A stretch of DNA of 64,000 nt. Source: Actinacidiphila sp. DG2A-62. Lineage in GTDB: Bacteria; Actinomycetota; Actinomycetes; Streptomycetales; Streptomycetaceae. A model generated the notes under the pieces. That model saw only the letters and a list, made by a program, of their open reading frames with translations. It was not told the DNA's origin and did no database searches. The stretch lies in contig NZ_JAYMGI010000002.1 of assembly GCF_035825295.1 (NCBI RefSeq), forward strand, positions 6,501,501-6,565,500, read 5' to 3'. The position numbers and the translations under genes are program-made. Within the stretch, counting starts at the first letter, position 1, and every line of letters begins with the position of its first letter. Shown piece by piece: positions 57,677-64,000 of the stretch.

Positions 57677-59917
57677 ATGAATCCTCTCGACGAACCGCTG
57701 CGCAAGCTCGTCGGCGACCGCACCGCGAAGGTGCTCGGCGAGCACCTCGGGCTGCACACCACCGGCGATCTGCTGCACCACTACCCGCGGCGGTACGCCG
57801 AGCGCGGGGAGCTGACCCGGCTCGCGGACCTGCCGGTGGACGAGTACGTCACGGTGGTCGCGCGGATCGCGAAGGCGGACAAGCGGACGTACGGCGGCGG
57901 CAAGGGCGTACGCCTGGAGGTCGTGGTCACCGACGGGAGCGGCTCGCTGACGCTGGTGTTCTTCAGCAAGGCGGCCCACGCCCACGCGCACCGGCTGATC
58001 CCGGGCCGGCGCGGGATGTTCTCCGGCAAGGTCTCGGTCTTCAACCGGGTACGCCAACTCGCCCACCCCGACTACCAGTTGCTCGACGCCGAGGACGGCG
58101 ACGACGCGCAGGCGGTCGACGCCTTCGCCGGGCGGCTGATCCCGCTGTACCCCGCGGTCAAGCAGATCACCTCCTGGCGCATCGCCCAGGCCGTCGACAC
58201 CGCGCTCAACTCGCTGGGCGCGACCGGCTGGAGCGGCGTGGGCGAGCCGCTGCCCGGGGAGCTGCGCGCCGCACGCGGCCTGCTGCCGCTGCCCGAGGCG
58301 CTGGAGAAGATCCACCGGCCGCGCAGCAAGGACGACATCGCCGCCGCCAGGCACCGGCTGAAGTGGGACGAGGCGTTCGTGCTCCAGGTCGCGCTGGCCC
58401 GGCGGCGGGCCGACGAGGCCGCGCTGCCCGCCGTCCCCCGCCGCCCCGCGCCGGACGGGCTGCTCGCCGCGTTCGACGCCCGGCTGCCGTTCACCCTCAC
58501 CGAGGGCCAGCGGACGGTCTCGGATGAGATCTTCGCCGACCTCGCCACCGACCACCCGATGCACCGGCTGCTCCAGGGCGAGGTCGGCTCGGGCAAGACG
58601 CTGGTGGCGCTGCGGGCGATGCTCGGCGTGGTGGACGCCGGCGGCCAGGCCGCGATGCTCGCGCCCACCGAGGTGCTCGCCCAGCAGCACCACCGGTCGA
58701 TCACCGAGATGATGGGCGACCTCGCCGAGTCCGGCATGCTCGGCGGCTCGGACCTGGGCACCAAGGTCGTGCTGCTGACCGGCTCGATGGGCGCCGCGGC
58801 CCGCCGCACGGCGCTGCTGGACCTGGTGACCGGCGAGGCCGGGATCGTCATCGGCACGCACGCGCTGATCGAGGACAAGGTCGCCTTCCACGACCTCGGC
58901 CTGGTCGTGGTGGACGAGCAGCACCGGTTCGGCGTGGAGCAGCGGGACGCGCTGCGCGCCAAGGCCGAGCAGCCGCCGCACCTGCTGGTGATGACCGCGA
59001 CGCCGATCCCGCGCACGGTCGCGATGACCGTCTTCGGCGATCTGGAGACGTCCGTGCTGGACCAGCTGCCGGCCGGCCGCTCGCCGATCGCGACGCACGT
59101 GGTGCCGGCCGCGGAGAAGCCGCACTTCCTGGCCCGCGCCTGGGAGCGGGTGCGCGAGGAGACCGAGAGCGGCCACCAGGCGTACGTGGTGTGCCCGCGG
59201 ATCGGCGACGAGGACGAGGCCGAGGACGGCGGCGCGAAGGGCGGCCGGAAGGGCTCCACGGCCGCGAAGAAGGCCGCCGGCGGCGCGGACGACGGCGAGC
59301 GCCGGCCGCTGCTCGCGGTGCTCGACGTCGCCGACCAGCTCGCCGCCGGACCCCTGAAGGGCCTGCGCGTCGAGGCGCTGCACGGCAGGATGGCGCCGGA
59401 CGCCAAGGACGACGTGATGCGCCGCTTCGCCGCCGGCGAGGTGGACGTCCTGGTCGCCACCACCGTGATCGAGGTCGGCGTGAACGTGCCGAACGCCACC
59501 GCCATGGTGATCATGGACGCTGACCGCTTCGGCGTCTCGCAGCTGCACCAGCTGCGCGGCCGGGTGGGCCGCGGCTCCGCGCCCGGCCTGTGCCTGCTGG
59601 TCTCCGAGGCGCCCGAGGCGAGCCCGGCCAGGACCCGGCTGGACGCGGTCGCCCGCACCCTGGACGGCTTCGAGCTGTCCGAGATCGACCTCGAACAGCG
59701 CCGCGAGGGCGACGTGCTCGGCCAGGCCCAGTCCGGCAGCCGCTCCTCGCTGCGGGTGCTCGCCGTGATGGACGACCGGGACGTCATCGAGGCGGCCCGC
59801 GAGGAGGCCGTCGCGCTGGTGCGCGCCGACCCGGAGCTGTCCGGCAGCCCCGATCTGCGCAGCGCCCTGCAGAGCCTGCTCGACGCCGACCGCGAGGAGT
59901 ATCTGGACAAGGGCTGA
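57677..59917 (+). CDS. recG: ATP-dependent DNA helicase RecG
   Basis: This 746-residue helicase reverses stalled replication forks and branches. The N-terminal wedge/OB domain (HYPRRYAERGELTRL, VTDGSGSLTLVFFSK) precedes the helicase core: Walker A GEVGSGKTLVALRAM, motif II VVVDEQHRFGVEQR, motif III TATPIPRTVAMT, then LHGRMAPDAKDDVMRRF, VATTVIEVGVNVPNATAMV and QLHQLRGRVGRG. A Lys/Ala-rich insert (GGAKGGRKGSTAAKKAAGG) sits in the second RecA lobe. ATG 57677 is preferred; an ATG three codons upstream is too close to the ribosome-binding site. Confidence 0.96.
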   Translation: MNPLDEPLRKLVGDRTAKVLGEHLGLHTTGDLLHHYPRRYAERGELTRLADLPVDEYVTVVARIAKADKRTYGGGKGVRLEVVVTDGSGSLTLVFFSKAAHAHAHRLIPGRRGMFSGKVSVFNRVRQLAHPDYQLLDAEDGDDAQAVDAFAGRLIPLYPAVKQITSWRIAQAVDTALNSLGATGWSGVGEPLPGELRAARGLLPLPEALEKIHRPRSKDDIAAARHRLKWDEAFVLQVALARRRADEAALPAVPRRPAPDGLLAAFDARLPFTLTEGQRTVSDEIFADLATDHPMHRLLQGEVGSGKTLVALRAMLGVVDAGGQAAMLAPTEVLAQQHHRSITEMMGDLAESGMLGGSDLGTKVVLLTGSMGAAARRTALLDLVTGEAGIVIGTHALIEDKVAFHDLGLVVVDEQHRFGVEQRDALRAKAEQPPHLLVMTATPIPRTVAMTVFGDLETSVLDQLPAGRSPIATHVVPAAEKPHFLARAWERVREETESGHQAYVVCPRIGDEDEAEDGGAKGGRKGSTAAKKAAGGADDGERRPLLAVLDVADQLAAGPLKGLRVEALHGRMAPDAKDDVMRRFAAGEVDVLVATTVIEVGVNVPNATAMVIMDADRFGVSQLHQLRGRVGRGSAPGLCLLVSEAPEASPARTRLDAVARTLDGFELSEIDLEQRREGDVLGQAQSGSRSSLRVLAVMDDRDVIEAAREEAVALVRADPELSGSPDLRSALQSLLDADREEYLDKG

Positions 59918-60020
59918 CCGCCGTCCGCTCGGACGCCGTCCGGATACCGCCCGGCCGCCGCCGCGCCGGTCGGACGGAGCCGGCCCCGCCCGGCCGGTAT
60001 GGTCGGGGCGTGAGCAGCTC

Positions 60021-60602
60021 ATGACCCGCGTGATCGCCGGCGCGGCCGGCGGACGACGCCTCGCGGTGCCGCCGGGCACCGGCACCCGGCCGACCTCCGA
60101 CCGGGCCAGGGAAGCGCTCTTCTCCACCTGGGAGGCGCTGCACGGCCCGCTCGCCGGGACCAGGGTGCTCGACCTGTACGCCGGCTCCGGCGCGGTCGGC
60201 CTGGAGGCGCTGTCCCGCGGCGCCGCCCACGTCCTGCTGGTCGAGGCCGACGCCAGGGCCGCCCGCACCGTCCGCGAGAACGCCGCCGCGCTGGGCCTGC
60301 CCGGCACCGAAGTGCGCTCCGGCCGGGCCGAGAAGACGGTCGCGGGACCCGCTCCCGCGCAGCCGTACGGCGTGGTCTTCCTCGACCCGCCGTACGACGT
60401 GCCGGACGCCGACCTGCGGGAGATTCTGCTCACACTCGCCGCCAACGGCTGGCTGACCGCCCGCGCGCTGGTCACCGTGGAGCGCAGGACCCGTGGCGGA
60501 ACGTTCCACTGGCCCGAGGGTTTCGAGGAGCTGCGCTCCCGGCGCTACGGCGAGGCGACCCTTTGGTACGGTCGCGCCGCCGACGTTACCGACGGGTCAT
60601 GA
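60021..60602 (+). CDS. rsmD: 16S rRNA (guanine(966)-N(2))-methyltransferase
   Basis: This 193-residue SAM-dependent methyltransferase begins MTRVIAGAAGGRRLAVPPG and has TRPTSDRAREALFSTW, the SAM motif VLDLYAGSGAVGLEALSRGA, and the catalytic motif VFLDPPYDVPD. It methylates G966 of 16S rRNA. It lies 103 bp after recG. coaD follows, a common pairing in bacteria. Confidence 0.94.
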   Translation: MTRVIAGAAGGRRLAVPPGTGTRPTSDRAREALFSTWEALHGPLAGTRVLDLYAGSGAVGLEALSRGAAHVLLVEADARAARTVRENAAALGLPGTEVRSGRAEKTVAGPAPAQPYGVVFLDPPYDVPDADLREILLTLAANGWLTARALVTVERRTRGGTFHWPEGFEELRSRRYGEATLWYGRAADVTDGS

Positions 60603-60625
60603 GCCCGTCCGGAGAGGAGCCAGTT

Positions 60626-61105
60626 GTGCGCCGCGCAGTCTGTCCGGGGTCCTTCGACCCCATCACCAACGGACACCTCGACGTGATCGCCCGCGCCGCC
60701 CGGCTGTACGACACGGTCCACGTGGCCGTGATGATCAACCAGGCCAAGAAGGGCCTGTTCACCATCGAGGAACGCATCGGGCTGATCGAGTCCGTCACCT
60801 CCGACCTGGGCAACGTGAAGGTCGAGTCCTTCCACGGACTGCTGGTGGACTTCTGCAAGCAGCGCGAGATCCCCGCCATCGTCAAGGGCCTGCGGGCGGT
60901 CAGCGACTTCGACTACGAGCTGCAGATGGCCCAGATGAACATGGGCCTGACCGGCGTGGAGACGCTCTTCGTCCCCACCAACCCCGCCTACAGCTTCCTG
61001 TCCTCCAGCCTGGTCAAGGAAGTCGCCCAATGGGGCGGCGACGTCGCGCACTTGGTGCCCCCGCAGGTCCTCGACTCGCTCAACGCGAAGCTGCAGCAGC
61101 AGTAG
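60626..61105 (+). CDS. coaD: Phosphopantetheine adenylyltransferase
   Basis: This 159-residue nucleotidyltransferase makes dephospho-CoA. It has the N-terminal motif RRAVCPGSFDPITNGHLDVI (T/HxGH), VKGLRAVSDFDYELQMAQMN, and PAYSFLSSSLVKEVA at the ISSTxVR position. GTG 60626 gives the usual short N-terminus with AGAGGAG upstream. ATG 60599, overlapping the rsmD stop, would add nine residues and is possible. Confidence 0.95.
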   Translation: MRRAVCPGSFDPITNGHLDVIARAARLYDTVHVAVMINQAKKGLFTIEERIGLIESVTSDLGNVKVESFHGLLVDFCKQREIPAIVKGLRAVSDFDYELQMAQMNMGLTGVETLFVPTNPAYSFLSSSLVKEVAQWGGDVAHLVPPQVLDSLNAKLQQQ

Positions 61106-61115
61106 GCTTCCGCCC

Positions 61116-62312
61116 GTGGACGTCCAGAAGAAGCTCGATGAGATCGCGGCCACCGTGGCGAACGCCCGGTCGATGCCGATGTCGGCCTCCTGCGTGGTGA
61201 ACCGGGCCGAGCTGCTCGCCCTGCTCGACGAGGTGTCCGCCGCGCTGCCCGAGTCGCTGGCGCAGGCCCAGGAGCTGCTCGGGGACCGCGAGCAGATGGT
61301 CCAGCAGGCCCGCACCGAGGCCCAGCGGATCATCGAGTCCGCGCACGCCGAGCGCGGCTCGCTGGTCTCCGACACCCAGATCGCCCGGCAGTCCCAGGAC
61401 GAGGCCGAGCGCATCCTCGCCGAGGCCCGCCGCGAGGCCGACGAGATCCGCGCCGAGGCCGACGACTACGTCGACAGCAAGCTGGCGAACTTCGAGGTGG
61501 TCCTCACCAAGACCATCGGCTCGGTGGACCGGGGCCGCGAGAAGCTGCTCGGCCTCGACCCGTACGCCGGGGACGACGGCCAGGGCTACGCCGAGGACGA
61601 CCCGGACGCCCCCGAGCGCAGCAGCGACCCCGAGACGCTGCGCCGCCGCGCCGACGAGTACGTGGACGCCAAGATGCGCGCCTTCGAGGCGGTGCTCAGC
61701 AAGACCCTGGAGGCGGTCGGCCGGGGCCGGCTCAAGCTGACCGGGCACAACCCCATCGACGACCTGGCCGCGCAGATCGCCGCCGCCGACGCGGCCGAGG
61801 GCGGCGGGCTGCGGCAGTCCGACGCCGAGTACCTCGCCGGTCTCGCCGCGCCCGCCGACTCCGGGCAGGCCGACCTCGCGCAGTACGGCTACGAGCCGCA
61901 GCAGGCCGTCCCGCAGGCCGTGCCGCAGTCCCCGCAGCAGCAGCCCGCGGCCCAGCAGGAGCCGGCCTACGGCTACCCGCAACAGCCGGAGTACGCCCCG
62001 CAGGGCTACGCCGACCAGCAGGCCGGCTACGCGGACCCGTACGCGCAGGCGGTGCCGCAGCAGCTCGCGCCGGGCTACGACCCGCAGGGCGGCCAGGGCT
62101 ACGACCCCGGCTACCCGCAGCAGGGCTACGACCCGCACACCGGGCAGTCGGTCGACCCGTACGGACAGCCCCTGCCGTACCAGCAGGGCCGTCCCGACCA
62201 GCACGGTCAGCAGGGGCAGGTGCCGCAGCCGGCCGCGCTTGACGAGACCAGCTTCTTCGACACTGGGATGATCGACCTCAACCGGCTGCGGGAGCTGGAA
62301 CAGGGACTGTGA
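61116..62312 (+). CDS. DivIVA-domain coiled-coil protein, SepIVA-like
   Basis: This 398-residue protein starts at GTG 61116. The N-terminal part (MDVQKKLDEIAATVANARSM, CVVNRAELLALLDEVSAALP) and a long coiled coil (~45-130: EAQRIIESAHAERGSLVSDT, EAERILAEARREADEIRAEA) contain the duplicated segment DYVDSKLANFEVVL / EYVDAKMRAFEAVL. The last ~150 residues are Gln/Pro/Tyr-rich repeats (QGYDP, QQGYDPHTGQSVDPYG). Mycobacterial SepIVA (Rv2927c), a septation and cell-envelope factor, lies beside the DUF177 gene and rnc, as here, so orthology is likely. It is expected at the membrane or division site. Confidence 0.85.
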   Translation: MDVQKKLDEIAATVANARSMPMSASCVVNRAELLALLDEVSAALPESLAQAQELLGDREQMVQQARTEAQRIIESAHAERGSLVSDTQIARQSQDEAERILAEARREADEIRAEADDYVDSKLANFEVVLTKTIGSVDRGREKLLGLDPYAGDDGQGYAEDDPDAPERSSDPETLRRRADEYVDAKMRAFEAVLSKTLEAVGRGRLKLTGHNPIDDLAAQIAAADAAEGGGLRQSDAEYLAGLAAPADSGQADLAQYGYEPQQAVPQAVPQSPQQQPAAQQEPAYGYPQQPEYAPQGYADQQAGYADPYAQAVPQQLAPGYDPQGGQGYDPGYPQQGYDPHTGQSVDPYGQPLPYQQGRPDQHGQQGQVPQPAALDETSFFDTGMIDLNRLRELEQGL

Positions 62313-62351
62313 GGCCCGGCGGCCCGCGCGGAGCCGGGCCGATGCTCCCGT

Positions 62352-62380
62352 TTGGGCGGGGGCGGCGCGTCCAGTATCCT
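62352..62380 (+). promoter_or_regulatory. Promoter of the DUF177-rpmF-rnc operon
   Basis: TTGGGC (62352-62357) and TATCCT (62375-62380) lie 17 bp apart, 40 bp after the SepIVA-like stop. Transcription would start near 62387 and give a leader of about 100 nt with a GGAGGAGTCCC/GGGACCTCC hairpin (about 62431-62453). Confidence 0.55.
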
Positions 62381-62490
62381 GTCCACTCCAGCCGTGTGAA
62401 TCGCCGGCGCTTCGGCCTGCCCGCTGCCGGAGGAGTCCCGCAGGGACCTCCCGGGCCCGCGGACGGCCGTACCGATGAAAGCAGGAAGCC

Positions 62491-63108
62491 CTGAACGCCC
62501 GTCTCGACCACCGTGACCCGCTCGTGTTCGACACGCACGAGCTGGGCCGCCGTCCTGGCGCGATGAAGAAGGTCTCCCGCTCGGTGCCGGCCCCCCAGGA
62601 CCTCGGCGTCGCCGGGGTCGTCGGGGTGCCCGAGGGCGCGGACGTCGCGCTGGACCTCCGCCTGGAGTCGGTGATGGAGGGCGTACTGGTCACCGGTACC
62701 GCCCGGGCGCCGGTCGAGGGGGAGTGCGTAAGGTGTCTGGAGCCCGTCGGGTGGCAGCTCGACGCGGACTTCCAGGAGATGTTCTCCTACCCCGACGCCG
62801 ACACCCGGACCGCCCGCAGGGACGAAGCCGGTGACGACGCCGAGGACGAGGACGACACGCCGCAGCTCGAGGACGACCTGTTCGACCTCGAACCGGTGCT
62901 GCGCGACGCCGTGGTGCTCGCGCTGCCCATGCAGCCGGTGTGCCGGGACGACTGCCCGGGTCTGTGCTCCCAGTGCGGGGCGCGGCTCGCGGACGACCCG
63001 GACCACCACCACGAGGTCACCGACATCCGGTGGGCGGCCTTGCAGGACCTGAAGGACCAGGACAAGAACGGTGCCGGAGACGGCTCCGACGACGAGCAGG
63101 AGAAGTAG
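62491..63108 (+). CDS. DUF177 (YceD) family protein with two zinc-finger-like CxxC motifs
   Basis: The conserved region is FDTHELGRRPGAMKKVSRSV, LDLRLESVMEGVLVTGTA, GECVRCLEPV and, near the end, VCRDDCPGLCSQCGARL. YceD is linked genetically to ribosome assembly and almost always precedes rpmF, as here (2-bp gap). The start is unusual: an in-frame TGA at 62476 leaves only CTG 62491 or GTG 62524. I choose CTG because AGCAGGAAG lies at good spacing and the extra residues (NARLDHRDPL) look like the family N-terminus I remember from Streptomyces. With GTG 62524 the protein would be 194 instead of 205 residues. Acidic stretches (DDAEDEDD) lie in the middle. Confidence 0.85.
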   Translation: MNARLDHRDPLVFDTHELGRRPGAMKKVSRSVPAPQDLGVAGVVGVPEGADVALDLRLESVMEGVLVTGTARAPVEGECVRCLEPVGWQLDADFQEMFSYPDADTRTARRDEAGDDAEDEDDTPQLEDDLFDLEPVLRDAVVLALPMQPVCRDDCPGLCSQCGARLADDPDHHHEVTDIRWAALQDLKDQDKNGAGDGSDDEQEK

Positions 63109-63110
63109 CC

Positions 63111-63284
63111 GTGGCTGTTCCCAAGCGGAAGATGTCGCGCAGCAACACGCGCCACCGCCGTTCGCAGTGGAAGGCTGCGCCCGTGAGCCTGGTGGCGTGC
63201 GAGCGCTGCCACGAGCCGAAGCTGCAGCACATCGCGTGCCCGAACTGCGGCACCTACAACCGCCGTCAGGTCCTCGAGGTCTGA
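63111..63284 (+). CDS. rpmF: 50S ribosomal protein L32 (zinc-binding form)
   Basis: This 57-residue protein runs [20 protein letters not shown] and has four cysteines in CERC and CPNC (30, 33, 43, 46), the zinc-ribbon form. GTG 63111 has AGGAGAAG upstream, overlapping the end of the DUF177 gene. rnc follows after 19 bp. Confidence 0.96.
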   Translation: MAVPKRKMSRSNTRHRRSQWKAAPVSLVACERCHEPKLQHIACPNCGTYNRRQVLEV

Positions 63285-63303
63285 TCGGCAGGTGACAGGC
63301 CCA

Positions 63304-64000
63304 GTGTCCTCAACGCCCGACGCGGCCGCGTCGCACAAGAAGGCCGGCACGGACAGAGCCTCGTCCCACACGCTCCTGGAAGGGCGGCTCGGGTACACCC
63401 TCGAGCCCGCCCTTCTGGTGCGTGCGCTCACCCACCGCTCGTACGCGTACGAGAACGGCGGGCTGCCCACCAACGAGCGGCTGGAGTTCCTCGGGGACTC
63501 GGTGCTCGGCCTGGTGGTCACCGACACCCTCTACCGCACCCACCCGGACCTGCCCGAGGGCCAGCTGGCCAAGCTGCGGGCCGCGGTGGTCAACTCGCGG
63601 GCCCTGGCCGGGGTCAGCCGCGGGCTCGACCTGGGCGCGTTCATCCGGCTCGGCCGGGGCGAAGAGGGCACGGGCGGACGGGACAAGGCGTCGATCCTCG
63701 CCGACACCCTGGAGGCGGTGATCGGGGCGGTCTACCTGGACCAGGGCCTCGACGCGGCCTCCGAGCTGGTGCACCGGCTCTTCGACCCGCTGATCGAGGA
63801 GTCCTCCAACCTGGGCGCCGGCCTGGACTGGAAGACGTCCCTGCAGGAGCTGACCGCGACCGAGGGGCTCGGCGTGCCCGAGTACGCGGTCACCGAGTCC
63901 GGCCCCGACCACGAGAAGACCTTCAGGGCTGCCGCCTGCGTCGGTGGTGTCGAGTACGGCGCCGGCACCGGCCGCAGCAAGAAGGAAGCGGAGCAGCAGG
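63304..64000 (+). CDS. rnc: Ribonuclease III (3' end outside window)
   Basis: GTG 63304 opens a frame that stays open to the window end (232 codons). After a ~25-residue lead comes the RNase III domain: [20 protein letters not shown], the signature [16 protein letters not shown] with catalytic acids, and [20 protein letters not shown]. The double-stranded-RNA-binding domain starts [16 protein letters not shown] and reaches [12 protein letters not shown] at the edge. It processes rRNA and mRNA. In Streptomyces this is the absB gene that affects antibiotic production. It belongs to the DUF177-rpmF operon. Confidence 0.95.
   Translation, partial: MSSTPDAAASHKKAGTDRASSHTLLEGRLGYTLEPALLVRALTHRSYAYENGGLPTNERLEFLGDSVLGLVVTDTLYRTHPDLPEGQLAKLRAAVVNSRALAGVSRGLDLGAFIRLGRGEEGTGGRDKASILADTLEAVIGAVYLDQGLDAASELVHRLFDPLIEESSNLGAGLDWKTSLQELTATEGLGVPEYAVTESGPDHEKTFRAAACVGGVEYGAGTGRSKKEAEQQ

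Overview
This 64 kb window is high-GC actinobacterial chromosome, almost certainly from Streptomyces or a close relative in the Streptomycetaceae. The support is codon bias with G/C at nearly every third position, frequent GTG starts, ATGA/GTGA stop-start overlaps, two tandem conservons, a Lys-rich-tailed HU protein (HupS type), an NdgR-type regulator beside leuCD, and a gene order that matches, from memory, the SCO5510-SCO5572 core region of S. coelicolor. It is core genome. I see no prophage, transposase, CRISPR array or secondary-metabolite cluster. The first gene (2-hydroxyacid dehydrogenase) and the last (rnc) run off the window.

Layout. (1) 1-9.7 kb: end of a D-2-hydroxyacid dehydrogenase, a membrane PAS-GGDEF-EAL protein with a degenerate EAL domain, then ilvB-ilvN-ilvC behind a leader-peptide attenuator, and serA. 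(2) 9.7-16.4 kb: a two-gene heterodimeric ABC exporter (minus strand) whose subunits have complementary motif losses, a Uma2-fold protein, and a PucR-type regulator. (3) 16.5-26.5 kb: proline catabolism (proline dehydrogenase, pruA), leuB, ilvE, cimA behind a second attenuator-like leader, a GNAT protein, and two CitE/malyl-CoA-lyase-type enzymes. (4) 26.7-28.5 kb: acyl-CoA carboxylase beta and epsilon subunits. (5) 28.7-39.4 kb: two tandem minus-strand conservons (cvnABCD twice). (6) 40-42.6 kb: a small twin-motif protein, an FAA hydrolase, tRNA-Gln, two tRNA-Glu, and a chimeric pseudogene. (7) 42.7-48.9 kb: AraC regulator, ndgR, leuCD, hupS, cofC. (8) 49-64 kb: plsC-gpsA-ddl, thiL-thiD, rpmB, a FakA-like kinase, recG-rsmD-coaD, a SepIVA/DivIVA-like protein, a DUF177 protein, rpmF and rnc.

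How the genes work together. Branched-chain amino acid synthesis is spread over 42 kb as separate units: ilvBNC, leuB, ilvE, cimA and leuCD (leuA, ilvD and ilvA are not here). Two of these units have a leader ORF carrying Ile/Leu/Val codons followed by an intrinsic terminator, and leuCD has its own divergent NdgR-type regulator. The conservons encode membrane kinase-like, roadblock, DUF742 and GTPase subunits that would form membrane signalling complexes. The last 15 kb is housekeeping: phospholipid, cell wall, thiamine, CoA, ribosome and RNA maturation.

Caution. Seven genes carry an apparent reading-frame break (pruA, the CitE-like lyase, accE, cvnD2, cvnA2, cofC, the FakA-like gene), nearly all beside a C/G run. 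I read this mainly as consensus indel error rather than gene decay. I annotate these genes at full length and say so in each entry.
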